64,000 nucleotides of DNA, taken from positions 564,715-628,714 of the forward strand of contig NC_061063.1 in assembly GCF_021917145.1 (NCBI RefSeq), given 5' to 3'. Positions within the stretch are counted from its first letter, which is position 1. Each line of letters opens with the position of its first letter. Under the pieces are notes generated by a model, which was given only the letters and a program-made list of their open reading frames with translations, did not search any database and was not told the origin of the DNA. The DNA is from Hypomesus transpacificus (lineage: Eukaryota; Chordata; Actinopteri; Osmeriformes; Osmeridae). Positions 42,701-57,700 of this stretch are shown here, piece after piece. A program made the position numbers and the translations under genes.

Positions 42701-45700
42701 ATAAAATCAATTAAAACAATAATACAAGTGAAAAAAGTTATAATTAAAACAGCAAATCTATAAAAACAATAATATAACTAATAAAAGTAGTAAACACTTC
42801 TAAGATAAAATAAGTTAAATGCTTTGGTAAAAAGGTAAGTTTTAAGCTGTCTTTTAAAAATGTCTAGCGTGTTTGCTTCCCTATGGGTAATTGGTTCCAT
42901 AGTTTTGGGGCGTAATTGACAAAGGCCGCATCTCCAATCTTCTTATGACTCCTGGTGACCTGTAATAGGCCTGCATTTGATGATCGCAGTGTTCTAGCTG
43001 GTGTGTACTTTATAAGAGAGTTAGCAATGTAGCTAGGTCCTTGTCCGTGTAGAGCTTTGTATGTGAGGAAAAGGACCTTCAAGTCAATTCTGAAGGTAAC
43101 AGGGAGCCAGTGTCAAGTAGCTAGAACAGGACATATGTGTTCTCTCCTTTTAGTTTTGGTTGATAGTTAGGTCTCATTTGTTTAGAGGATCAGTGTCAGT
43201 GCACATTTATTTTGACACAAAAGCCGGACATCTGGCGACAGGACAGTACAAACCTCCTGAATAGTTTTGCTTATTGCCAGTGTCATACATTTAACGTACT
43301 GATACATTTCTAACGTGAATCAAATGGTTTCATCTAACATTCAATCATGTACATTTGATTATTACTATTACAAATGGCTCAGCTAAATCAAAGTCCAAAT
43401 CATCTGAATCATAAAAAGAGTGGACGTTGAACACCAATCGGATAGTCATAGTAAACAAAATCATGGATCATTCCTGTTGTTCACAGTCTTCAAAACATCC
43501 GCATTCTAAGCATTCTGTCTCCCCCTTTAGGCTAACATTCATAGCAACACCATCATGCATTTCAGGACAGCCAAGTTCAGTGGGTAACATCCGTATGTAC
43601 GCGTGCGTGTGTGTGTGTACGTCTATGTGTGTGTGGCAGGGTGAAGGTCAGTCTCCTTTCCATATCGCTGCGTTTGAGGGTGATGAGATACTGCTGAAGC
43701 TTCTGTACCACAACAAGGCCAACCCCAATATCACTGACCAGGTACACACATACACATATGAGCGCACACTCTCACACACAAGCGTATACACACAGCCTAC
43801 ACGCATATATACACACAGATGCAGTAGACTCGCAAACACTCGCACTCTCCGCAGAAACCTTCCCCTGGAACTAGGGTCTAAATGGAGTTCCAGGGAGTAA
43901 AACGCAGGAACCATTCTAAGTCCCTCCTCTGTGGGCGGGTCTCTCTGGAACGTTTCACAATACACTCCCTGGAGAAGCTTTCTGGGGAAGCTTCTTGGGT
44001 TGGAAACACAGAAATGCTGCTCTACACATACATTCATTCACACACACATACCACCCTCCCACACACACACACACATTCCACACTCACATACCACCATTCA
44101 ATACACCTACACACCTGCCCCCCCCCCCCCCCAGTTGGAGCGCTCCCCTCTGCACATCGCCGTAGAGAGAGGACACGCCCACGTGGTGGAGATCCTTACG
44201 GAGAAGTTCAAGTCCAACGTACTGGCCAGGACCAAGGTACCACACACACATACCCATACACACAAACACATACACACACGCTGCCTGCAGCTCTCCCTCT
44301 CTTGTCCTCCTGGTTCAGGATGGCAGCACGCTCCTCCACATCGCCTCCCAGTGGGGTCACCCTGACACTGCACTGGCCCTGCTCAGGAAGGGGGTGCCAC
44401 TGCACATGCCCAACAAGGTACTGCTGTCGCTACTGCACATGCTCAGTAAGGTACTGATGTCCCTACTACACATGCTGTCCTCTGAAGATCATCAAAACAA
44501 AAGCTTTAAGCACTCTGCTTCACTTGGACCTCTCTCTCCCCACCCTCTCTTTCCCTATCCCTCCCTCCCTCCCTTTTTTCTCTTAATCTCCCTTTCTCTC
44601 TTCTTTCCCTTTCTCCCTTTTCCTGTCCCTCTCCCCTTCTCTCCCCCCTCATTCCAAACCCCCTGCCCCCTCCAGTCAGGTGAAGTGTGTCTCCACGCGG
44701 CCTCCAGGCGTGGCCACGCGGCTGTGGTGCGTGCTCTCCTCCAGAAGGGGGCGATGTTGGACAGCCGTACTCGTCAGGGCCTCTCGGCACTGCACCTGGC
44801 TGTGCAGAGCTGCAGGCCCCAGGTGGTGCAAGTGCTGCTGGGATACGGAGCCTGCGTCCAGCTGCATGGAGGACAGGTCAGAGGCTGTACTGGGATCTGT
44901 ACTAGGATCTGTACCGTAGTGGGGTTTGTACTATGGTCTGTCTTTACTTCTATGCTCTACTTGGTTGCCCCCCTCCACACACACACACACACACACCAGT
45001 CTGGAGAGAGTCCTCTCCACATGGCGGCGCGGGTGAGAGAGGGCGAGAAGGTGGCAGAGATGCTGCTGAAGAGCGGAGCAGAGGTCAACGCGGAGCAGCA
45101 GGTCAGGTCTCGCTGACACACACTCTCATAGTGCACATACACTCACACGCACACACATTCACTCTTAAACACACACATTCACAGTATATGAATCCCACTC
45201 GCATGCCCCCCTTCCCCAGGACGGAGAGACAGCGGTGCATGTGGCAGCTCGACATGGAGGTGTGAAGATGCTGAGAGCCCTGCTTGAGGAGGGGGGAGAC
45301 CCCACCTGGAGGTCAAAGGTAACAGCCTGACAGAGGAGGGGGGAGGAGGGAACAGCACAGCACAGAGGAAGGAAGATGATGACGCTTTATCATTTACGGT
45401 GTGTGTGTGTGTGTGCAGGCAGGGGAGAGTCCTCTCCATGTGGCGGTGCGTCACCGGCACGCCCACGTGGTGGAGGAGCTGCTCCTCCATCTGACCAATC
45501 AGAGGAGCCGAGAGGAGGCGTGTCGCTGCGTTTGCCAGGAGAACACGGTGGGCAGGAAACACTGATGCATGATGGGCATTATTGAGGCCTTTATTGGACA
45601 TATATGACATATATGACTGATGCATTATGGTATATAGAGTGAGGCATTATTTGGGATATATGATGGGATATACACAAAGACTTCATGGGATGCATGTATA

Positions 45701-48700
45701 ATGAGATGCCTTCCTTCAGGCATAGAATCATGCTCACTCAGGAAGTGATGTCAAGTCCGTAGTTAGTTGTTAATGTGACTGTGTGTACGTGTGCGAGTAT
45801 GTCGTGTGTGTGAATGTGTGAGTGTGGTGTATGTGTGCAGGGCTTCTCTTCATGGATAATCCCCATTTAACAGAAAGAGAAGAACGTCCTGATCAGGACA
45901 TTATTATTTCTGCGCACTGATTGTCCCTCCTGTCTCCCTGTCCTGCCAGAGAGGGGAGGCGTGTCTGCACCTGGCTGTTTCTTCAGGGGTCAGGGGTCAG
46001 GCAGGAGAGGAGGAGGAGGGAGAGGAGGAAGGGCAGGATGTACGCATCATCAGAACCCTGATGGAGTATGAGGCTGACATCACTGCTGTCACCACTGAGG
46101 TGTGTGTACGGAAGTGATGCACGTATGGATGTGTGTGTTTCTGTATGTCTGTATGCGTGTGTTGTGTTCCCTGAACCAAGGAGTGTGTGTGTGTGTGTGT
46201 CCCAGACCGAGGAGACTCCGCTCCACTACTGTGCCAGACAGGGCGACACCGCCGCCCTGCTGGTGATGCTGAGCCTCGTCGCACCCTCCCTCCAGCAGGG
46301 GGCCGTCAACAAACACTACAAGGTACGCAGGACCTTTATATTAACCAGAGAAGTCCATTTACTAGTCAATTTAATTCTCATTTACAATGTCCTGATCAAG
46401 GGACAGTGACAGGATCAAGTCCACACTAGACATTAAAACATAGATACAGTTAATGCAAGAAAACAATATTAGACTAAAGTAAAATCACAATATATACAAC
46501 TCTCAACTGCGTGTGTGTCCAGAAGGGCTGGTCTCCCCTGCTATTGGCTGCAGAGCAAGGTCACCTGACAGTGGTGAGGACCCTGCTGCAACACCAGGCC
46601 AGAGTGGACGTCTTCGACCAGGTCCTGACCAATCCCTGCTGCTCTCTCACTGGACCGTGTTAGGATGTGTGTCAGTTATTGAGTGTGTGTGACACAATCT
46701 GTATACCATCAAATGATGATTAGCTGGCGTTGTGTGTGTGTATGTGCTTGTGTGTGTGTGTGGTGTGTATTTGTGTGCAGGAGGGGAGGTCTGCATTGCA
46801 CTTGGCATCTCAGCGAGGTCATGTGGACATCGTAGACGTCCTGCTATCCCACAATGCATTTGTGAACGCCAAGACCAAGCTGGGCCTCACCCCCCTTCAC
46901 CTGGGCGCTCAGAGCGGCTCCGCCCACCTTGTCTCCCTATTGGTCACAAAGCACCAGGCCAGCATCGACGCGCTGTCATTGGTCAGTGTCGTTGTCACTG
47001 GCATGGGTCTTTCTTTCTCTATCTCTCCCTCCCAGTCCCTCCCTCTCACTCTCTTTTCCACCTTCTCTTTTTCTCCCCCCTCTCTGATGTCTCCCTCCCT
47101 ATTCCAGAGCAAGCAGACCCCCCTTCACCTAGCAGCAGTGTGCGGTCATCTGGAGGTGTGTTCCAGGCTGCTGCAGGTGGGAGCCGACATCACAGCCTCG
47201 GACATAGTGAGTCTCCTACGTTAAGCTGTGTGTGTGTGTTCTTATCCGACATAGTGAATCTCTGACATAACGAGGCTGTGAGTCTCCCATGTTTGGTTGT
47301 GTGTGTATGTTCATCCACCTGTGTACATGTTTTTGGCGGTCATGTGTGTTCCTGTGTCTGTGTGCGCTCATGCGTGCGCGTGTGCAGCGAGGTCAGACCC
47401 CCCTCCACCTGGCAGCCGAGAGTGACCACTCAGAGGTGGTGCAGCTGTTCCTACGGCAACGTCCCGAGCTAGCGACGCTGGCTAACATGGAGGGCGCCAC
47501 CTGCACGCACATCGCCGCGGCCAAGGGCAGCCTGGCCGTCACCAGGGAGCTGCTCAGCTTCAGCCTGGGAGGAGCGGCACTCTGCAGCAAGGTCAGGGGT
47601 CAACTTTGGGAGGTCAGGTGTTACCCTGGAAGATCAGGGGTCAGACTGGGAGGTCAGGGGTCAGACTGGGAGCTCAGGGGTCGATCTGTGCTTCAGTTAC
47701 TGTAGCTAGTCATTAACCTGATACAGTAGTATCACTTAAAGAACAGACTATATTTACATATCACGACCCTTATCACAGATAGGATTTTAATATAAAATGT
47801 CCTGTAATCATACATACTTATTTTTATTAGTGTTTAATATATGCGAAAATTGATTTTGAAACCATTGACACCGCATCAATGATGATTATCTCTGTGTTTG
47901 AGTGTTGCCCTCACTTCATATAAGCAAGTCCCTGGTACGGATGCTTTAGAGATCTCGGTAGAGTGAGGATAGAATGCAGAGTTTGGCCTGAAATGTTGAA
48001 GGCTGCGGTGCCAGTAAAAGCAGCCAACAGAACGGTGGAAATAGACATGTCACTCTCCTCACGGACTCGGGGGAAGTTTGCAGAGTATCTTTGATGCGTC
48101 TGTGTGGATGCACTTGATAAGGTGTGATTTGCCACCAGTTACCAAGTAGAAAAACTGATCAGGACTTCAGCCACAAACGCGTTTTGTGCACCCGTCTTGA
48201 ACTGTATAGAATACACAGGCTTGTGTCTGGTTCAGGCTTTTGTACATCTTTCTCATTTGTGCTTGACCTATTTTGGGAGCTTCCATTGCAGCTGTACTAC
48301 CTCCTCAATCTGTGGCGTTGGTGCTACATTCAGGAACATCATCTTGTTCGTTATGTTCTTCAGGGTGTACTTCCTCCCCTTCTGTAATGCGTTCCAAACA
48401 AACCAACTCTTTTGCTGGAGCCAGCAGCCATTGTGTGCAAACTCCTCAATAGCCTTTGAGTTGTCTATTGCCGTCTTGTGCCTTTCATACTCAGCCCTGT
48501 TTTTGTTGACTAATATATAGTGTTTTAACTAGCTGGCAATCGTCAATGTCGAGTGTAGCTAGACTGACGTTAAAGTAATGTTAGAGCTAGGTGACTGTAT
48601 GAATTTGGCTAGCGCTAAAGGTAAAGTTAACTTCCAACTTTGAATATTAACACCACAAACACTGATTATAAATTTACATAATTTACCTATGAATTTACTT

Positions 48701-51700
48701 TGCTCCTCTTCAGTGACCTCTAATCCTAAACAAATGAACTCTGATTAATGTCCAAGCGCCATCCTCCCGACTTTGATCGACAGTGACTGACAGTTCGACC
48801 ACTGTTGATTCACTCATGTATCCTTCCGCGCTGCAATATTTATGCTGCCGCCGAGTCGACCTCTCTATAACCTGTAAGTAGATCCTTTTAATAGAACTCA
48901 ACTTAAAGCGTCAACAATTATTGGTCAGTTTCATTATAATATAAATAGGGTAAAGGGTTTGAAAATTGAATTTCATGACATTAAGTTTTCAAAGCGGTAT
49001 AGATTCACAAAGGAGTCATACCTCAATGGGAAGGTTGGACCAGCAATCAAGCATGGAAGTGAGAGGAATTTTTCTGTGCCGGTGTTACGTCCCAAATGGT
49101 TCCCAATTCAACTGGTTCCCCAGCTGTGCGTGCACCTATCAGTCCGCCTCCATCACCAGATTCATCACAAATTCGCAAACATATTACTGGCGATTTTCAG
49201 GTCGGATCTCATATTTGCTGCGGAAAATATGAAAGTAGGCCAATAGCCTACGTGCGCACTACATTAGGCTACCATTTGCGACAAAATAAATGGAGACAAA
49301 ATAAAACATTTGCAGGCTCGTATGAAGTGGGATTCGATCCCTCTAGAGCAAAAATATGATCACATAAGTCCGTTGACTTACACCGCGTGCCATACCAGCT
49401 TTGTAATGTGAGCAAAATGATTACGTACTTGTTAACTATGTTGGCCTTCAGGTAACATTTTGATTTGGCTTCTTCTGAATCAACTGGTTCCCATCGACAC
49501 TACCCGAATGTAGGCTACTAATCACATATTTGGGGTTGTTTGGAGGCAATAGCCATATTTACTACGACATCAAAGGTCTTTCTGACACCACATAATAAAA
49601 ATTCATACTAGGAACGTCGCTGCTAACCCAGACAATACGATCAAAATACGCGTAACACAACATGGAAACATTCGTTTCCTATGCGATTTGTGTAGCCTAT
49701 GGCTGAGTGTTTCTTCGCTATATCTTTTGAAATCAATTCATTTCATAATTGAATATTCTGAATAAATGTAGTGAGCGCTACATTACAGCCAAGCACATGA
49801 ATGGAAGCTAAGATACCACGAGCAAAAACACCTGTATTATTACATACCATTGCATTATACTGTGAGCCACTGAAGCACATGCATGAAACGGTCACAACGT
49901 TTTTAAGAACGTTGGCCTTCAGGCAACATGTTTTGGTTCTTCTGAATCAACTAGTTACCGTAGACACCACCCGAATGTAACTCTTCACGTACTTGGAGTA
50001 GTCTCAAGGCCATATTAACCACGATATCACAGACTCTTAGGCTAATGACACCACATATTGCGAAGTAATACTTAAATCGTCGCTGCATGATATAGAAACG
50101 TGCACGCCTAACCCATGGGCACAGACATGATCATACTTCTGATAATCATGGCAAAGTAACCCTAACAGGTAACCAGCTGTTTTGGGTGAACTCCAGTAGC
50201 CTAACCCCAAAAGATGGGTGGTTAATATGGCTATTGCCTTGAGACAACTCCAAGTACATGATGAGTAGCTTACATTCGGGTGGTGTCTACGGTAACTAGT
50301 TGATTAAGAAGAACCAAAACATGTTGCCTGAAGGCCAACGTTCTTAAAAATGTTGAGACCATGTTATGCATGTGCTTCAGTGACTCATGGTATAATGCAA
50401 TGGTATGTAATAATACAGGTGTTTTTGCTCGTGGTATCGAATCCAACTCAAATCTTTTATTTTCTTAGCTTCCATTTATTATGGTGTGCTTGGCTGTAAT
50501 GTAGCGCTCACTACATTTGTTCAGAATATTCAATTATGAAATGAATTGATTTCAAAAGAAATAGCGAAGAAACACTCAGCCATAGGCTACACAAATTGCA
50601 TAGGAAACGAATGTTTCCATGTTGTGTTACGCGTATTTTGATCGTATTGTCTGGGTTAGCAGCGACGTTCTTAGTATGAATTTTTATTATGTGGTGTCAG
50701 AAGGAGCTTTGATGTAGTGGTAAATACGGCTATTGCCTCCAAACAACCCCAAATATGTGATTAGTAGCCTAAATTCGGGTAGTGTCTATGGGAACCAGTT
50801 GATTCAGAAGAAGCCAAATCAAAATGTAACCTGAAGGCCAACGTAGTTAACAAGTACGTAATCATTTTGCCTTCATTTCATAGCTGGTATCGCGTTGTCA
50901 GTCAACGGACTTACGTGTGTATGTATTTTTGCTCTAGTGGGATCGAATCCCACTTCATGCGAGCCTGCAAATGTTTTATTTTGTCGCAAATGGTAGCCTA
51001 ATGTAGTGCGCACGTAGGCTATTGGCCTACTCTCAGCAGGCAAAGATCTTACTTGAAAATCGGCAGTAATATGTTTGCGAATTTGTGACGAATCTGGTGA
51101 TGGAGGCGGACTGATAGATGCACGCACAGCTGGGGAACCAGTTGAATTGGGAACCAGTTGGGATGTAACACCGCCACTTCTCCAGCTCCTGGTAGCGAAT
51201 TTATTCTACAGGGTGTTTTCAGATGGTTTTCAGACCCTCCTTCTCTAGTGTACTGCTGTCAGTCCTCTTATCCTCAATTGTTACCCCAAACTCCTCCATC
51301 AACTCAGTCAGCAACATCTTTTCAAATATCGAAAAGTTTGACGCTCTTTGACGTGCCATATTAGCTAGGCCGCTGAAGTATTGGAGTTTATTATAGTGGT
51401 GTGTAGCCGCTGTAGTGGTAGGCTATAAACGGTAACTAACAGTATCAGTAACTGATTTTTTTTTGTTACTGCCATTTTAGGAAAAAAGCACATGCATTAA
51501 TTTAGGGATATTTTGTTCAGTATTTGTTCAACATACATTGTGAATTTGTTTAAATGTCATCGGAATCCATCATGTTGAACATGAACTGATCCTGTTTTAA
51601 CCCTTGTTTAAACTAGTTTAACCAAATAACTTATATTGACAAGAAGTGAAAGCCAATAGAACGTTCCACACCAGCGCCCAGTAGCAGTGTTACGCTTCCG

Positions 51701-54700
51701 CCATTTTGGGGTGAAAGCGACTAGGCAGTCCACTAGCTTATTGCTGTCGCTTTGGCAATATCAGCTGCTTTCTTAAAAAAACAGTATGATGACAACAGAG
51801 AATAGCGTTATCATTAGACCAGTGATCATCAAATCCCCTTTAACAGTTTATTTCACAGGCAACTCTTCCATTTATTTCTCACAAAACCTTAATTTTCTCA
51901 TTCTAGTCAGATTATGAGTCTGATAACTCTCCGTTGGGCTGAGTTACTCGTCAGAGGTGAGGTGGTTGATTATTGTTGATCATCTGTCCATCATCGTATA
52001 AAGCCGCCCTGACAATTTCATTGGTCCGAACAGCTCCTGTTCGGACATAATTTTCCCCCAACCGAGCTTCCCCAGTTGCCTGGCTCTGCCCTCCTAAGTA
52101 CGTCCGCTCAATTTGGATTTTGCTTCTGTACTAGGTCTGGGAGTTTGGCTCTGAATTCGGTTTTCAGAAACACATTTTTTGTAGGTCCAATCAGCGAACA
52201 GAGGGAGTGGCTGAGAATGATAATGCTAAGGTCGTGCACTAGTTTGTGTTGTAGTTAGTAATGGCGGCGGAGAAAGATGCGACCAAAGCTATTCTGCGGT
52301 TGTGGCAACGCTGCCGAATATCCATAAGTTAAAGCCGGTGCAAGAACATTCCTTACTGAGTTTTGTTGGTGGCCATGATGTTGTGGCTCTCCTCCCCACG
52401 GGGTTCGGAAAAAGTTAGATTTTCCAGCTACGGCAGCTAGCTCCGTTACAGCAGTGGTGAAGGAGTTGGCCAAGGTGAACGCTAGCGATTGGTTATGGCA
52501 GATCAGAGTTACTCTGGGCAGATCCAATAGTTTTAATCTTCAACAGAGTACCTGCCTTCAAGGAAGTTAACGCTCATCAATGGAGCGATCCCAGACCCTC
52601 TGTACAAATGAAATGTACGTAGGTCTGGTTAGGACCAGGCTACTTCCCCAGACCCAACTTCCCAACAATTTTTTTTGTGGGCGGGGCTAAGTTGTGCTGA
52701 CACTAACTAGTTTCTCATTTAGACACAATAACGCTCACCTCACCAGTGGCCAGTTCACACACACACACTGTCATCAACAAGCAACAACCAACAAGCAACA
52801 ACCGTGTCCCATAGCAACGTTTGCACAAGTTTTGTTGCGTTCACAGTTGCCTATTATCGTCAGGTGAGGCTGTGATTGGAATACGGGACAAATCAAAATC
52901 ACCCATAATTTGGGATGTCCCGAACAATTCGGGACGGTTGGCAACCCTAAGACCACACCTTAAATAAATCCTCTTGTAAGTAATAAGCCCCCATTCAAGT
53001 GGTGAGCATTAAATTAGTGTATTTAATTATTGGATTCCACAATCGATAACGAAAAAACATATAAAAGACAATACAGCATTTACTGTAGGTGTAGTAAGTG
53101 AACAACATTTACTGATGGCTTAATTTAAGAAATGTTCTATTGCGCTTCTGATTTGGCTGTGAGATTCGCTGATTATGGGTGCGTAAGATATGGATTCTGA
53201 TCTGTATCAATAGTCTAACCATGTAGATAAGTGACTTTTTGCACTTTTGTGTCACACACTACTCATAATGTTAACAATAAGGCATAAGTTTCGCCTCGTT
53301 CTTCTATACTCTTTGGTTTCAGTAATCCAAAGTTTAAAATGAAGATGTGCAACACATCTCTGATTAATTATAAATCAGTTTAAACCTAGATTTACTAACC
53401 CTATTATTAATTTATAGGGTTATTTTAATCCATGTTGGTGCAACCCAGCCTAAAAAAAGCAAAAGTGTCATCATTCACAAATCAGTGAAAGGTTTAATCA
53501 AAGTGGAGATTGCCATAGTAACAGAAAGTCGCTAGATTTGTCGCTACCCAGTTAGCATCAGACCGACAGGCCATAATCTGATTTACAAATGTATTTTCAA
53601 ACAACACTTTTTCCCTTCAGCACCCATAACTACCTCTTTTTTTTGCTACACATCTTACATTTTTGGGCAAAGTACCCATATTTGTCTACTCCAAATGGCA
53701 ACAATAAACTTATGACAATGACAAATAGAAGGTGGTCCTTTGTTACAACCTACCCCACATACTGGGGTAAGTTGTAACAGGTACACAAAATGCACCAAAA
53801 CTAAGTGATATGCCACAACAATTTTTTTGTTGTTGTCATAATGGTGACAAATGAAATTGGTCAGGCCTGGAGTGCATGCCTGGTGGGCCCAATAGCTACA
53901 CAAAACACACTTGACCCACAGTTCTTTGGGTCTTGGATTTCTAGATGGTTCCATGCAAATGACACAGAAATCTTCCTCTGCTGAAGAGAAGTTATCAGCC
54001 TTCACCCTTTGCCCAGCAGGTAAAAGGTGCTTGACTGAGCTGCACTCCTGTGACCTCCTGGTTGATTGTAGAAACAGCTACCAAACCCTGAAGACACAAA
54101 TACATTCAGTTTCATCCAGGAACAGTAGGATCAACCAAACGCTTTGTTTGTTCCTGCTCCGTATTTTCTTACCTCTGGGGTCACAATGTCACAGTGGAGA
54201 TGTCTTTACCACCACAGCTGGGTCCGATTGTCCATGACAATACTGATTTTCTGCACAACCTCCTCCAGGGTCTGTAAAGAGAAGAATCCCTCAGTATCAG
54301 TGCAACATGTTGGGGATTGAACTTCAGTCTCCTAATTGCTAAGCCAAACATACCAATTGACTAACCACTTACCTCTACTAGTCACTGTAGGGTGTGTGTG
54401 TATGTGAAGTGGTCGATACAGAAGGAGAAAAGTCTACATGACAGATGTCTGAATTATCTGCAGAAGTTCAGTGTAGCGCCTGGTCCAGTGCAGTATGCCG
54501 ACTTAAGAGATGTAACATTACAATTTGTGGCAAGAATTTACCAAATCGTGGTTCTATTTAAGTACATTGCACTAACCTGTCTACCAGTGTCGCAGAATTT
54601 GCAGGGTTGTCACTGGCTTCTTCAGTCTCTCCAGAGTTATAACGACTAACAACGTTATTAAATCGATTTGCCAAAGCTTGTAGCCTTTGCTGTCGGTCCA

Positions 54701-57700
54701 TTTTAAATACAGTAGCCGAATCTTGCAGTTACCTGTGTGAGAGGCAGATAGAAAGCAATAGGGGTGGGTGGATCGATCTACGGAGGAGGCTGTGATATGT
54801 CCACTTCTTGAGCAGAGAGCTGCTTTTTACCTTTAGTAAAGTGAGGGATCCTAAGGGTAGCACCACGTGTGGCAAGCTCATCTCTGATGGTAAAACCAAG
54901 ATCTGCCAGTATCTCATAATTATGCTCATTCTAGAAGGTCATAAAATCCAGACTCAGCTTACTTACCTTACTCACCTTAGCAGTCACTCTGGATAAGAGC
55001 GTCTGCTAAATGCAAAATGTTAAGTCTGTACACGAACGTCAATTGGCACATTTTGTCCACAACGGCCTGCCATACCCCCGTCCCTCCTTTATGTCAAAAT
55101 TCGATGGTGGAATCTTATGAGATAGGGCGCCTACTCTAGCCTTTTAGTCCTCTTAAATGTTATAAAGCATTGAGGAAATGCAGAAACACAAAACAGCAGC
55201 TACATATAGAAAATACAACAACAACAAATATCGCTTTGGAGATGCGCCCCTATTAGCCGCATATAGCGCATATTTTTTGCGCCACTCCCCACGGGAAGCC
55301 TGGATAGACGACAGGTAGAAGCAGAAAAGAAAGGGGAGGGTGACGAAGATGGGCGAAGCTAGAGATGGGCTATCAGGTGCTTCAGCACCCCCAAGAAAGA
55401 CCAAAGCACCCCGATAGCCCCCCCTTAAATATTTTTCATTTAGTAATACTACTCAGGCCCGGAGTTGCCATCGAGAGAATCGGGAGAATTTACGGTGGGG
55501 CGCTCTGCCCGCCCATAAATGTGGCTTTCTCTTAGTTTTTTTCACACATCAAATAAAACGATTTGTGTTAAGTTTGTTAAGTTACTGTGTGAAAGTTTCT
55601 TAAGTGACAGTCTGATAAGTAAGCTAATAGGCTACACTAGGTTTTAATCTAAATAAGCGAATGATCGTCCAGGGCCTTTTCCAGAACATGGCAGCGCTTG
55701 TCCTTCTCCTTCCAGTCGACTTGCAATTTGGTCATGACACCGGCCATCTTCATCAGGTTTGCCTCCTTCTTCTCACTGGACAGGACGATGATCTTCCCAT
55801 CCTTTGCACTTTCTGCTCGGAGGTTTCTCTCCAGCGTGATGAGATTTGCCCTGGTCATGTTGCATTTAACATCTGCCATCTTTCTGGCTGATTGGGCCGC
55901 ACAGATTTCAACTCTGAGGCCAGAGAGCTTCGTCTGGAACTCTCCCCCAAGCTGAGCTAGTTTGGGGGCTGTATTTCCCGCCTCCAGCAGCTTGGCTGTG
56001 GCCAAAGTGAGGCCCTGCTCAGACAACTTCAGGGCTGATCTCAGCTCCTGCCTCTCCTTCTCCCAGGATCTGAGGTGAGGGGTCTAACCATCCTCCAGAT
56101 CCTGTAGGGCCCTTTGGAGGTTCACCAAGTTTGCTGTTGCGACGCTGTTCATCTTGGCGGCGGCGGCGCAGCCCCTTAGGGTGGTCCGAGCCCTGGCCAG
56201 GGCTTCTGCTTGAACACGAGCTTTCACTTCCGTCAGGAGCTTCCTCTATCATGTTCTCAAAGGTTCTCCTCTCCACCTTCATCTTCTCAACCTCTCTGGC
56301 CAGATTCCTCTCTCTGGCAGTGGGCTTCTCAGCCTCAGCTGTGGCCCTGACAACGTCTCGACGCTTCTCCTCGATCATCAGACAGGTCCGTCTGGCCATC
56401 TTCTCCCTGTCCCCTGCACCCTTTTTCATTTCACAGGCGTTGGTCTTCCTTTGAGGTTTGCTCACTGTTTTGGAAGATGTCACTTCTGACTTGAAGTGTC
56501 CTTTGTCAGCAAGCTCATGTGAAAGGCTTTCCCCAGTGGCCTTTGAGAAAATTGAGACAATTAAGTGACTTGCATTGACACCCTCAACACTCAATATAAT
56601 ATGTGTTAATATGTAATTGTGTGGTGAATAAAGAATAATAGCAATAATAGGTTTTTATGATGACAGTTGGACTCACTATGGCTTTTTGATCTGCCTCAAG
56701 GTCTCGTTGGAAAGGCTCCTTCTCCTGTGAAACAATATAATATGAAAAATATATTGAGTTCACTCCACAAACAACCATCAGGACAGCCATATCAGTCAAC
56801 TGTTTAAATAATCAGTGTTGAAAGGTTGACCTACCTTGTCTTTTTTCTTATCAGGATTAATTGTTCCTTTGCTACATTCATAATAAATTGAAAATGAGAT
56901 ATTTCATGAAAGATGCACAAAAATAAGTACGCGCTGTGCTACTGATGTGTTGAAAGAATATCGGACGTCACTCTGTTCCTTTAAACATTCTAATCATTAC
57001 GACGTAGAACAATGATCTGGATTGGAGGCCAAACTGGAAAGAGCCTGTTTGTAAATCTGCTGTTTAGACTAAAAGGCCAACATTGTTAAAGTTTTTTTTT
57101 TTTTTTTAAGTAGCTTACATTTTGGATCGAGATCTAACCTTTATATGTTTATGAGCGCAGATATGATTGTTTTTCAAATACATTCAAAGTACATTTTAAA
57201 CAAATGTTTTAAAGTAGCTTACATGTTTGATTTAGGATCGAGGTCTTACCTTTATATGAAGTGTTCATGGATCTGAGTATAAGTCGAATGCTTGTCACTT
57301 ATAAACAGGGAATGCATTCATGACATCTTCAATGTGTCATCATGTTACCATGGTGATTGAACGTGAACACTAGTTGCCTAGATAGTTGCCTAAAGTCAAT
57401 TACTACAACGTCATGAAAACATCCTAGTCATCTCTTTCTGCCAGAAACAGACCCCTATCTCTGAACACAGCCAAATGCACAACATATTTCAGACCCAGAT
57501 TAAGAAATCAACAAATGGTGTTCCACTTGTAATGGGTAAATAAAGTATGGTATTGTGCTACATGTAGGTAAAAAACTTGCTTATCTAGCTAGCTATAATT
57601 ATAATGTTTGCAGAAGGATCTTTGTGACTTAACTAAAGCTATTATAGTCAGAGAATGCCTCATGAGGGTGCTTTGGCCACTGAAGGGAAAACTTTGGCAA

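Noticed and set aside
48959..49359. Plus-strand ORFs of about 90 codons
   Set aside because: They cross the border of the foldback element, and the mirror ORF in the other arm differs; no sign of coding constraint.
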